Source of the DNA: CBDBEU01 sp965204565
Lineage (GTDB): Bacteria; Pseudomonadota; Alphaproteobacteria; Rhizobiales; TMED25
Length of the DNA stretch: 64,000 bases
Reading direction: 5' to 3'
Assembly (NCBI GenBank): GCA_965204565.1
Contig: CBDBEU010000004.1
Coordinates: forward strand, 124,001-188,000
The notes beneath the pieces are model-generated. The model ran no database searches and was not told the DNA's origin. It worked only from the letters and a program-made list of their open reading frames with translations. The translations under genes and the position numbers were made by a program. Below, in pieces: positions 32,300-40,128 of this stretch. The number at the start of each line of letters is the position of its first letter. The first letter of the stretch is position 1.

Positions 32300-32738
32300 G
32301 GCGTTTTTCAAGCCACTGTAGTTCACCAAGCGTCTCGCTGAGGCGGACCCGCATCGAGTCACGCAGATGCACCGCTATGTCTGGAAAATCCTCAACCATG
32401 CGCTCAAACAGCGGCCTCGTGATGATCAGAACCTCACCCGTTGACTCCGCTGTGAGTGTTACACTGAGCGGTTGATTAGTAATCAGCGCGATTTCACCGA
32501 TTGTCGCCCCACTGCCAACTACACAATCAGTCCCATCGTCCGTGATACTTTGCACCTGCACTTTGCCTTCGAGGACAACAACACATCGAGGCGGTCCTGA
32601 ACCCGCCTCGGCGATGCACTCACCGTTTGAAAATTTTAAGCGTTCGCCACTGAAGGCGAGAACATTGAGCCGGTCGTCACCCAGACCACCGAAAGCGGTG
32701 GTGCGGTGAAGAATATTAACTGCGCTGGAAAGGCTCAT
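32202..32738 (-). CDS. Cyclic-nucleotide-binding domain protein
   Basis: The 178-residue protein contains one cNMP-binding beta-roll (ERLKFSNGECIAEAGSGPPR, VVLEGKVQVQSI, VGSGATIGEIALITNQPLSV) and a helical C-terminus, ending in an Arg-rich tail. There is no HTH domain, so it is not a Crp-type regulator by itself. The phosphate-binding cassette motif GEIALITNQPLSVTL is close to functional types. It lies next to xth in relatives. IS5 copy 3 begins 66 bp upstream, so its native promoter may be lost. Confidence 0.8.
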   Translation of the reverse strand: MSLSSAVNILHRTTAFGGLGDDRLNVLAFSGERLKFSNGECIAEAGSGPPRCVVVLEGKVQVQSITDDGTDCVVGSGATIGEIALITNQPLSVTLTAESTGEVLIITRPLFERMVEDFPDIAVHLRDSMRVRLSETLGELQWLEKRLTEPQKSGPDRNGPKRARGRKGAPNRAQRQQR

Positions 32739-32803
32739 CTGTGACAGGTCCCTGGTGCGATTTGGCGCCGGGAATTCGACCCGACATCGACCTTGTTTCC
32801 TCC

Positions 32804-34806
32804 GGGCCCCGGCCTCATTATAGCCACCAGATGATGGCTGCGGCGCGCGCGATAGCTGCCGTGACGTTTTTAATGTTGCGCTCAAAGCGCGTTGCGATGC
32901 GCCGCCGGTCTTTGAGACGGCAGAACATGCGTTCGATGATATTTCGCTCCCTGTAGATGACCTGATCGTAGGTATATCGGATCTTGCGGTTCTTTCGCGG
33001 CGGGATGACGGGCCCGGTCCCGCGCTCTTCAAACCGTTCGCGCAGTTCCCGGCCGTCATGGCCCTTGCCGGCGACAGGTTCGGCGGATGGCGGCATGGCC
33101 TCGATGCAGCGCTGTGCGACCTTGCAATCATGCACGTTTCCGGGCGTCGGGAGCAGGACGCAATTGACAAAAACATGGGGCGGCCCTTGTGGTCGCGGAC
33201 GGCGTGGAGCCCGGTGTTGCGTCCGCCTTTGGTGCGGCCGGTACCATGGGGGGGCATGGGGGCCAGTGGCCCCTTTTCCGCCGCCGGCGCAGCGATGAAC
33301 CTTGATGCGGGATGTCGATGAACAGCCGGTCAGGCGTATCCTCGGCGCCTGCCGAAGCGCTGAAGATACCTTCCCATATACCGCGCTCGTCCCAGAGTTA
33401 GTAAATCGTATCAAAGTGAGATTTCATTAATCTTTTATTGTAACACTTCATCTAACTCAGCACAGGGTTGGCCACAGACTGATTTATAATCATTGCAGAA
33501 CTCAGAAGAAACAACAAAAGGATTATTAAAATTGTCTTTTGAGCTTTTGCTATAGGTGCGGTTATCTCCTTTAGTTTGCAAACCTACCAAATAGTCTTCA
33601 CCATTAATTGTCGCAATGTTGGGACTACCAGAAACGCCCCATTCTACGGGACAGTAACTTGTAATAGAACTCCCAAAACTCCAATAAATGTCTAATAGTT
33701 CACACGGCTCGTTAACTCTCAATGGGGATTGATAAAGGTCTGCAATGTCATTACCAGTTTGCTGGCTTAATGTTTGTGGATTAAAATCAGGAGTTCCACT
33801 TGAATCAGTATTAAATCTAGTTTGTGGCCTATAAAGATGAACATCTATTTCACCTCTTCTTGAAGCATTCACTATTCTTTTATTTGAACTTCTTACTGGT
33901 CTTACAAAATTATTTGGCCTAAGAGCTTTATCTACTTTTACAAAAACATAATCTGTAGAGGACTCATCCCAGACAGAAGGATTATTTATTCTAGGAGACA
34001 CAAACTGAGAGTTACTTTGACTGGCTCTTGTCACATTCTTTGGATTTATAGGGTAAGCAGCAACTCTAACTGAGTTTCGAACAGGCTCTCTTAAGGAGCG
34101 ATTTTCTTTTCTCGCTTTTCGTGGATCATCTAAAACTCCATGAGCTGTAGCTAAATAAACCCCAGGACAAACTTGAATTCCTTGAGAAAAGCCATTCAAA
34201 GTCCAAAAGGTAGCCATGGCAGCCCCAACTCCCTCTTTAGTAGAAACAGGGGACATTGAATTGTCCCGATCCTCATACCAAGCGGCGTTATGAAGACAGC
34301 TTTCAGGGTTTAACATGCAGTTGATTTCATTAAGCTCAGAGGCTGAACCATTTGAAGACTTCATCCCACATTTTTCACCATTTTTTGTTCCATTAGATCT
34401 TATTCCTCCAGCTATAGAATGCGAATCAATAGAGAAAAAACTCATTAACATTATTAACAATAGTGATAGTAAACCATGAGGTGATTTTAATAGTTTCATT
34501 TTTTTTTAAGTCTCTCTTTATAGTTGACGAAGCGGTTGAAGAGCGTCTTCTTCGACCCGTGGATAGCGGCGCAGTCGGCCCGGCGACCGCCACAGCGCAG
34601 AGCATGGACGATCCCGTTCGGCACAGGACGATCGCCAACTGTTTCCGGGCGCTTCCTGCTGCGCATATCGGTCGGCAGAAGCGGCGCGATCCGGGCCCGC
34701 CGGGAATCGGAAAACCGGAAGAAATCACACATCTCGCTACCTTCTCATCGGGGGCAATGAACCATCCTCGGATCAAATCGGGAAGACAATTATCGGGGCC
34801 GGACCC
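32804..34806 (-). mobile_element. IS5-type element, copy 3, interrupted by a 1.1-kb AT-rich insert
   Basis: Both termini are present: GGGCCCCGGCCTCATTAT at 32804 and, on the other side, GGGTCCGGCCCCGATAAT read inward from 34806. The transposase is split. Its 5' part (34526-34806, ending at AACCGCTTCGTC) and its 3' part (32804-33395) would be contiguous in an uninterrupted copy, giving about 873 bp, the size of copy 2 without its 16-bp duplication. The intervening 33396-34525 is AT-rich and encodes a serine protease. Only about two IS bases seem lost at the junction. A 4-bp AGTT occurs at both insert edges but is not a clear target duplication. Confidence 0.85.
33435..34499 (-). CDS. Secreted trypsin-like serine protease, passenger in IS5 copy
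   Basis: The 354-residue protein has a signal peptide (GLLSLLLIMLMSFFSID near residues 9-25) and a trypsin-fold catalytic triad: His in VYLATAHGVLDD, Asp in STDYVFVKVDKAL and Ser in EWGVSGSPNIATINGEDY. Around ten cysteines suggest disulfides and an extracytoplasmic enzyme. Base composition is far more AT-rich than every neighbour, with A/T-ending codons, indicating transfer from a low-GC donor. It has its own A-rich leader and GAGAG site before the ATG, and runs in the transposase direction. Substrate is unknown; it could be a secreted effector, toxin-processing or nutritional protease. Confidence 0.75.
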   Translation of the reverse strand: MKLLKSPHGLLSLLLIMLMSFFSIDSHSIAGGIRSNGTKNGEKCGMKSSNGSASELNEINCMLNPESCLHNAAWYEDRDNSMSPVSTKEGVGAAMATFWTLNGFSQGIQVCPGVYLATAHGVLDDPRKARKENRSLREPVRNSVRVAAYPINPKNVTRASQSNSQFVSPRINNPSVWDESSTDYVFVKVDKALRPNNFVRPVRSSNKRIVNASRRGEIDVHLYRPQTRFNTDSSGTPDFNPQTLSQQTGNDIADLYQSPLRVNEPCELLDIYWSFGSSITSYCPVEWGVSGSPNIATINGEDYLVGLQTKGDNRTYSKSSKDNFNNPFVVSSEFCNDYKSVCGQPCAELDEVLQ

Positions 34807-34822
34807 TAATAAGATTGGCAAC

Positions 34823-35509
34823 TCACGGCACCAGCTTGTAGCCACCGGTTTCGGTAATCAGGATTTCCGAATTCGAAGGATCACGCTCGATTTTCTGGCG
34901 CAACCGGTAAATATGGGTTTCCAGAGTGTGCGTCGTCACACCGGCATTGTAGCCCCAGACCTCGTGCAGAAGTACGTCTCGGCTTACCACTTTTTCGCCG
35001 GCACGGAACAGATATTTGAGGATTGAGGTTTCCTTTTCCGTCAGTCTGATCTTTGACTGAGCTTCATTTGTCAGAAGCTTGGCGCTCGGTCGAAATGTGT
35101 ACCGGCCAATTGAGAAAACTGCATCCTCACTTTGTTCATGCTGGCGCAGCTGCGCGCGAATGCGCGCCAGTAACACACCGAATCGGAATGGTTTTGTCAC
35201 GTAGTCATTGGCGCCCGATTCCAGCCCGAGAATGGTGTCGGCGTCACCGTCCTGCCCGGTCAGCATGATAACCGGTCCCTTGAAATTTGCTTTACGCATC
35301 AACTTGCATGCTTCGCGCCCATCCATGTCGGGCAACCCCACATCCAGAAGCACCAGGTCCGCGCGCGCTTCCTTGCAACGCTGCAATGCCCCGGATGCGT
35401 CGCCTACCTGTTCAGTGGCAAATTCCTCATGCAGTTCGAGTTGTTCGGCGAGCGATTCGCGAAGGTCCGTATCGTCGTCGACAATCAGAATGTTTTTCGA
35501 TGCGCTCAT
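34823..35509 (-). CDS. cenR: OmpR-family response regulator, CenR/OtpR-like
   Basis: This 228-residue DNA-binding response regulator matches the alphaproteobacterial CenR group (cell-envelope regulator; OtpR in Brucella). The receiver domain has KNILIVDDDTDLRESLAEQL, phospho-Asp in LVLLDVGLPDMDGREACKLM, and the near-invariant ILGLESGANDYVTKPFRFGV. The winged helix reads RLTEKETSILKYLFRAGEKV and HTLETHIYRLRQKIERDPSN. Start is the ATG at 35509; a longer frame adds unrelated sequence. IS5 copy 3 lies immediately downstream. Regulator identity is from recognised sequence, not from a search. Confidence 0.78.
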   Translation of the reverse strand: MSASKNILIVDDDTDLRESLAEQLELHEEFATEQVGDASGALQRCKEARADLVLLDVGLPDMDGREACKLMRKANFKGPVIMLTGQDGDADTILGLESGANDYVTKPFRFGVLLARIRAQLRQHEQSEDAVFSIGRYTFRPSAKLLTNEAQSKIRLTEKETSILKYLFRAGEKVVSRDVLLHEVWGYNAGVTTHTLETHIYRLRQKIERDPSNSEILITETGGYKLVP

Positions 35510-35668
35510 TGGACCGCTCCGGGTTGAAAATGCCGTGATCGTGCAGTCTCTAGGTCGAGACGGCGTGCACTGCAAGCGAGCAGCGGTCTGGTCGCGGCAC
35601 TTTGATGACAATTGAATCCTCTGGTGATGCGTAACCCGGCCTTTGTTACACCTTGATTACCACGCTGA

Positions 35669-36061
35669 CACTGGCAGCTGCGTGCGGTTCTTTATCGCGC
35701 CGACCGCGTGTCTCGTCCAAAGTGCCGATTGGCCTCTATTGCCATTCAGCCCAATGACGGCTGGTGCGATGACGCTTCCTCGCGCCGATACAACAAACCT
35801 GTCAATCGGCCCAGCTCAACGTCTCATGAAGATTTGTGGCGTAAGGATGCGATCTACGACCTTGTCGTGGTTCTTGGGCACAATGACGCTCCTGTAAAAC
35901 CAGGCCACGGCAGTGCAATTTTCATGCATGTTGATCGGCCTGATCATGCACCCGGTGAAGGTTGCCTTGCTCTATCGAAGCGCGATCTCTTATGCATTCT
36001 TGCTCGCCTTGGACGGCACGGTGCCGTCAGCATCTTCGAGCGGCACGGAGTAAAGAGTTAG
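35669..36061 (+). pseudogene. L,D-transpeptidase (YkuD family), 5'-truncated
   Basis: The frame reads HWQLRAVLYRADRVSRPK, AIQPNDGWCDDASSRRYNKP, DLWRKDAIYDLVVVLGHNDA, GHGSAIFMHVDRPDHAPGEG and CLALSKRDLLCILARLG, matching the small YkuD L,D-transpeptidases of Rhizobiales. The catalytic histidine (FMHVDRP) and cysteine (GCLAL) are present, but the first ~50 residues, including the usual KREGDG-TP-G segment, are lost or out of frame upstream of a stop at 35666. Probably inactive. Confidence 0.65.
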
Positions 36062-36759
36062 CCCTCGGCGGTGCCACGCGGTCCAAAAATAGCGCGCCCC
36101 ACCCTCACTTCGGTAGCGCCCAGAGCAATTGCTGTTTCAAAATCATGGCTCATGCCCATTGACAACTCTTTCAGCCCCAGGCGCCGGGCAATCTTGGCAA
36201 GCAGGGCGAAATGGAGTGCCGCCTCTTCATCAAGCGGCGGAATGCACATCAGCCCCGCTGCATCAATTCCCGAATATCGACGCAACTCTGCCACAAAGCC
36301 TACTACTTCGGCAGGTGTGAGCCCTGCCTTTTGTGGTTCCTCGCCTGTATTGACCTCGATCAGCAGTTTTGGCCATCGGCCCTGCCTCTCGCACTCTCCT
36401 GCCAGGCGCGCAACCAACTTTGGACGATCCACGGTTTCGATGACGTCGAACAGTTCAACCGCATCACGCACCTTGTTGGTCTGAAGCGGGCCGATCAGGT
36501 GCAACACCGCATCTGGAAAGGCGTCCTTGAGTGCCGGCCATTTGGCCCCGGCCTCCTGGACGCGATTTTCACCAAAATGCCTCTGCCCCGCCTCCAGTAC
36601 TGGCCTGATATGTTCCGGTGAAAAAGTTTTGCTGACTGCAACAAGAGTCACATCGCCACTCTTTCTTCCGGCTTTTTCAACAACCGTCCTGATTTGGTCT
36701 TGCATCAAACAAAGACGTGCGCGAACTCCCTGATCGCCCAGATTGTCTACATCAGGCAT
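36058..36759 (-). CDS. YggS-type PLP homeostasis protein
   Basis: The 233-residue protein is the YggS/PROSC family, which buffers pyridoxal phosphate. PLP-lysine region is VTLVAVSKTFSPEHIRPVLE, followed by FGENRVQEAGAKWPAL, LHLIGPLQTNKVRDAVELFD and KLLIEVNTGEEPQKAGLTPA; the C-terminal phosphate site is SMGMSHDFETAIALGATEVR. It is intact. Its start overlaps the end of the sulfotransferase remnant upstream on the same strand by eight bases. Confidence 0.88.
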   Translation of the reverse strand: MPDVDNLGDQGVRARLCLMQDQIRTVVEKAGRKSGDVTLVAVSKTFSPEHIRPVLEAGQRHFGENRVQEAGAKWPALKDAFPDAVLHLIGPLQTNKVRDAVELFDVIETVDRPKLVARLAGECERQGRWPKLLIEVNTGEEPQKAGLTPAEVVGFVAELRRYSGIDAAGLMCIPPLDEEAALHFALLAKIARRLGLKELSMGMSHDFETAIALGATEVRVGRAIFGPRGTAEG

Positions 36760-37630
36760 AACCGAACCGCTCCATTTGCTCACGGTGGCGGTCGGTAATG
36801 CTTTTGGTCTGCTTTTTGCCCAGAACCTCGCGCCATTGATCTTTCCGTCCGGACCGGAAAAACGCTTCTGCGCCAGAGGGCTTCTCCTCAAATCCGTTCT
36901 CCTGCTCCAATTGGCGTAATCGATTGAATGAAGAGGCTTCTATCGCATGCTCGATTTGGCCTGGTTCCAGATTTATTTTTAAAAACGCGGTCACTCTGGA
37001 AAACGTCTCCATCGGCTTGTCCGGCATATCTTCATAGCGCAGCACGCAAAGTTGCTCATGCGGGCGTGCAGTCCAGCTTTCAACATGACTCGACCAGTCC
37101 GCGGTCCACTCAAAAACACGGTCCGTACGCATCATCGAACTCGTGCCTGGTTTTGCCATTACTTCGATGGTCTGATCAACAGCTTCGCCACAGTGACTTG
37201 CAAAAGAGATCGCGACATCGAGCGGGTTGCACATAATGTAGATTGCGCCGGCCGTCACATCCATGTTGATTTGCAAATGGCCGAATGCCGGACCCGGATA
37301 GCTGTGTGTCTTGACCAATCGCAACGGTTTTCCGGTGCGCGCAATATCTTGCTGTATCTGAGCACGCATGGCAGCCCCGTGCCGGCCGGAAAGGTCGTGG
37401 CTCGCCGGAAAGGTCGTGCATGTGCGTCGGCCTGATAACCGCCAAGGCGGTCGATAAACCAGTGCCCCGACGCTTCATTGGCGGCGTAACGGCCGGGTTC
37501 ACCGAGTGGAACCGGCCGATCGCGACCTGTAATCAGATTGGCGGGAAAAGCCCTCAGTCAGGTATTTCCCGATTTGGGCCCGATTTTTGGGACAGGGATG
37601 CCAGCCAAACGATGCCGCCGATCCCCGGCA
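36752..37630 (-). pseudogene. Sulfotransferase-family gene, N-terminal half broken
   Basis: The C-terminal 205 codons form an open frame: LRLVKTHSYPGPAFGHLQIN, a 3'-phosphate-binding-like segment IYIMCNPLDVAISFASHCG, LRYEDMPDKPMETFSRVTAF and a final SGRKDQWREVLGKKQ. Upstream, other frames still spell GGIVWLAS (start of the PAPS P-loop region), PVPLGEPGRYAANEASGHWF and IDRLGGYQADAHARP, but the GIVWLASYPKSGNTW loop and following helix are scrambled by several indels and stops. The enzyme cannot bind PAPS and is probably dead. Confidence 0.7.
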
Positions 37631-37710
37631 CTCCATCAATCAACTTCCAGCGGTGGGTCTGTCTACCCCGTATGACCGGTTTTCAGCAGACATGAACGGA
37701 TCGCGGCATC

Positions 37711-37743
37711 AAAGAAAACGGGGCGGGAAAATCCCGCCCCGTT
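37711..37743 (-). terminator. Rho-independent terminator of porin gene
   Basis: AACGGGGCGGGA and TCCCGCCCCGTT form a 12-bp stem with a very short loop; on the minus strand it is followed by TTTTCTTT. It lies about 40 bp after the porin stop. Confidence 0.8.
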
Positions 37744-37784
37744 CGCACCTGTTATCAGGCACATCTATTATCAGGCAGGCGCAA

Positions 37785-39152
37785 TCAGTTGATCTTCCAA
37801 CCGGTGCCGATTGTCCAGTGGTCGGTCTCGCCGAACCCATTAGCCGCCTTCTGCCAGGCGTCATGCTGGTTGGCGTAGGTGCCGAACACACCCCAGACAA
37901 AGTCCTGGCCGAGCGCCTTGTCGAAGCCGACCGAGATCAACTCACGTTCGTCGGTCGGACCACCAAGGTGGTGAGTGTCTTCTTCGTCGCCATAATGGAC
38001 GCCGAAGTTCCAGTCATCCTGGGAGATTACGGCGCCGATCATCCAATGCTCACGCTCGAAACCAAACTCCCAGTCCTTGTTGGAGTAGGCACCACCGACG
38101 GTGAGCTGACCATTGCTGACCACGGCACCGACGCCCCAGACTTCATAGTCGCCACATTCGAAGTCACCTGTCAGGCCACCATAGGCATCGGCGATTGTGT
38201 CGCCAGTGCCGTCGCCTTGACACTTTTCGAAATCGTCGATCTGGGTTTCCGCGGTGCCTTCACCATAGCCGCCACCGACTGTGAATTCCCAGTTTTCGCT
38301 GATGTTGCCTTCCCAGCTCAGGCCGACTTCCCAGTTGTCGACCCAGCCGTCGTCACCGTCGTAACGGTGAACCTGGCTGTCCGAGTACTCTTCATCGTCA
38401 TCGCTGTCGGGTGCATAAGACACACCGAACTGGATGCCTTGTACGCGCGGGGTGTAATATGCAATCCGCATATCACCCTCGCCGCTGTCGAGCGTACCGT
38501 CAGAGGTGTTGATGTCGCCACCGGGTGAGTTCTTCGGACCGTTGGCTTCCGCGTAGATGCCGCTGTCGGTGCCGCCGGTGAAGGCGTTCTTGTAGGCACC
38601 GTCCATGAAACCGATTTCCATGGAACCGAAATTGCCTTCAAGGACGATCCAGGAGTCCTTCCAGCCAGCGTTTCCGCCCTTTTCGTTTTCCATATAGGCA
38701 CCGACGAACAGGCCGGATGCCAGTGTCGCTTCCAGAGCGAAGACCACCTTGTGCTCATAAAAGATGGTTGCGCCATCATCATCATGGAACTCGCCGGTGT
38801 CCCCGTACACACAGGACGAGGTATTATACCCACCCCCTGTTACGAGCCCTCCATCGCCGAACACCCCGCCATCGCTGTAGATCTCGCCCTCACTGAGCAC
38901 GACGTCTACGGTCTCGCCGTCATCGTTGGTGCCGGTCCTGCTGACAGCCCAGACAGCCGCAATGCCATCGCAAGAGTCTGTTTCACCGAACCAGATACCC
39001 GCATTGGCGTCGGCTTCGATCGAGAGCGTGAAGCCCTCCTGGATCTCAACCGGTTCGGGGATCGGCGCGGGAACGATATCAGCGGCCGATGCGGTACCGA
39101 CGAGCAGTCCGCTCGCTACCAGGGCCGTCGTTCCGAGCAGTGCGTTTTTCAT
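37785..39152 (-). CDS. Outer-membrane porin, acidic
   Basis: The 455-residue protein has a signal peptide (MKNALLGTTALVASGLLVGT, cleavage near ASAAD), many alternating beta-strands and a terminal WTIGTGWKIN strand. Strand-rich segments such as LEGNFGSMEIGFMDGAYKNA and WEVGLSWEGNISENWEFTVG are typical of Rhizobiales-type porins (porin_2-like). It is unusually rich in Asp and Glu with long acidic loops (DSDDDEEYSDSQ), which would suit a saline habitat. The start at 39152 has a purine-rich AGAGAGGG site. It is intact, in contrast to the sulfotransferase remnant downstream. Confidence 0.8.
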   Translation of the reverse strand: MKNALLGTTALVASGLLVGTASAADIVPAPIPEPVEIQEGFTLSIEADANAGIWFGETDSCDGIAAVWAVSRTGTNDDGETVDVVLSEGEIYSDGGVFGDGGLVTGGGYNTSSCVYGDTGEFHDDDGATIFYEHKVVFALEATLASGLFVGAYMENEKGGNAGWKDSWIVLEGNFGSMEIGFMDGAYKNAFTGGTDSGIYAEANGPKNSPGGDINTSDGTLDSGEGDMRIAYYTPRVQGIQFGVSYAPDSDDDEEYSDSQVHRYDGDDGWVDNWEVGLSWEGNISENWEFTVGGGYGEGTAETQIDDFEKCQGDGTGDTIADAYGGLTGDFECGDYEVWGVGAVVSNGQLTVGGAYSNKDWEFGFEREHWMIGAVISQDDWNFGVHYGDEEDTHHLGGPTDERELISVGFDKALGQDFVWGVFGTYANQHDAWQKAANGFGETDHWTIGTGWKIN

Positions 39153-39491
39153 TTTTTGCCCTCTCTTGAGTTTCTGCTTACCAGGCGCGGCGATGCCGCA
39201 TTTCCAACTCGTCGTGCCCGGCGTGTATTCCAATCGGGGAAATCGGCCCCCCGAATGCGTGGACAATTGATCCCTGAACTGATTGCGACCGTCAACCGCG
39301 GTGAGGCTTCAGCTCGCCCTTTGTGGGTGAGTGTTGCAGGCACAACACAATCTCGCCATCCGGGAGCGCCATTATTGCACAAATCGGCGTTCGGGCGGGT
39401 CATGTGCCGGCGTTGCGATCTGCTTGCAGGAAGGTTAAAAGCGGTCCGACAGGGCGTAAATGACCCGGTGATTCGGGTTTTGGAACCAAAT
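39153..39491. other. Intergenic region upstream of porin and DUF3576 gene
   Basis: About 340 bp between divergent genes. I see no gene, only a 6-bp inverted repeat GTGTTG ... CAACAC near 39330. It should carry the porin promoter (minus strand) and the DUF3576 promoter (plus strand), but no clear -35/-10 pair stands out. Confidence 0.5.
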
Positions 39492-40079
39492 ATGATTGCA
39501 GAGCGTTCAAACCGGCCGTCGCGGCGCCGTTCAGGCGTGCTTCGAATTGTCTCAAGCGGGCGCGGTTTTGTGGCGACGGGTTTGTTGGCCATTGCCGCTT
39601 TCGGACTTGGCGGCTGCACCGGCCGGTCTCTCATGGACGGTTCCGCAATCGAGCGCGTGCCTGCGCCCAGCCGTCAGGCGCGGGCTGAAGAGGGCGGCGT
39701 GGAACTCCTGGGGGCAGGGAGCAACCTGTTTGGCGGCGGCGATACCGGCGGTGCCAAGATTGGCGTCAACGCTTTGTTGTGGCGCGCATCGCTTGACACC
39801 TTTTCCTTTATGCCGCTGTCGTCCGCCGATCCCTTCGGCGGGGTCATTATTACAGACTGGTATTCCGATCCGGCGACGCCGAAAGAGCGCTTCAAGGCAT
39901 CGATTTACATTCTCGACCAGCGCCTGCGCGCCGATGCGCTGCGCGTCAGCCTGTTTCGCCAGATCGCATCCGGCCAGAGCTGGAAGGATGCGCCGGTGAG
40001 TGACGGTTCTGAACGTAAGCTTGAAGACCAGATCTTGACGCGTGCCCGCCAGATGCGCATTGCTGGCATTGAGGGCTAG
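39492..40079 (+). CDS. DUF3576 family outer-membrane lipoprotein
   Basis: The 195-residue protein has a lipobox-like signal (LLAIAAFGLGGCTGRSLMDG) and the DUF3576 core: GVNALLWRASLDTFSFMPLS, GGVIITDWYSDPATPKERFK and YILDQRLRADALRVSLFRQ. DUF3576 proteins are alphaproteobacterial lipoproteins usually upstream of leuS, as here, of unknown function but linked by order to outer-membrane biogenesis (lptE follows leuS). I use the ATG at 39492; a longer frame upstream has no support. Confidence 0.8.
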   Translation: MIAERSNRPSRRRSGVLRIVSSGRGFVATGLLAIAAFGLGGCTGRSLMDGSAIERVPAPSRQARAEEGGVELLGAGSNLFGGGDTGGAKIGVNALLWRASLDTFSFMPLSSADPFGGVIITDWYSDPATPKERFKASIYILDQRLRADALRVSLFRQIASGQSWKDAPVSDGSERKLEDQILTRARQMRIAGIEG

Positions 40080-40128
40080 CGGTCGCGCCCACCGGCCCCG
40101 ACAGACATCACTTCGCTGGAATTCGTTG

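Noticed and set aside
32804..34806. Composite transposon formed by two separate IS copies around the protease
   Set aside because: The two halves are complementary parts of a single copy with one left and one right end, so this is an interrupted IS and not two flanking IS elements.
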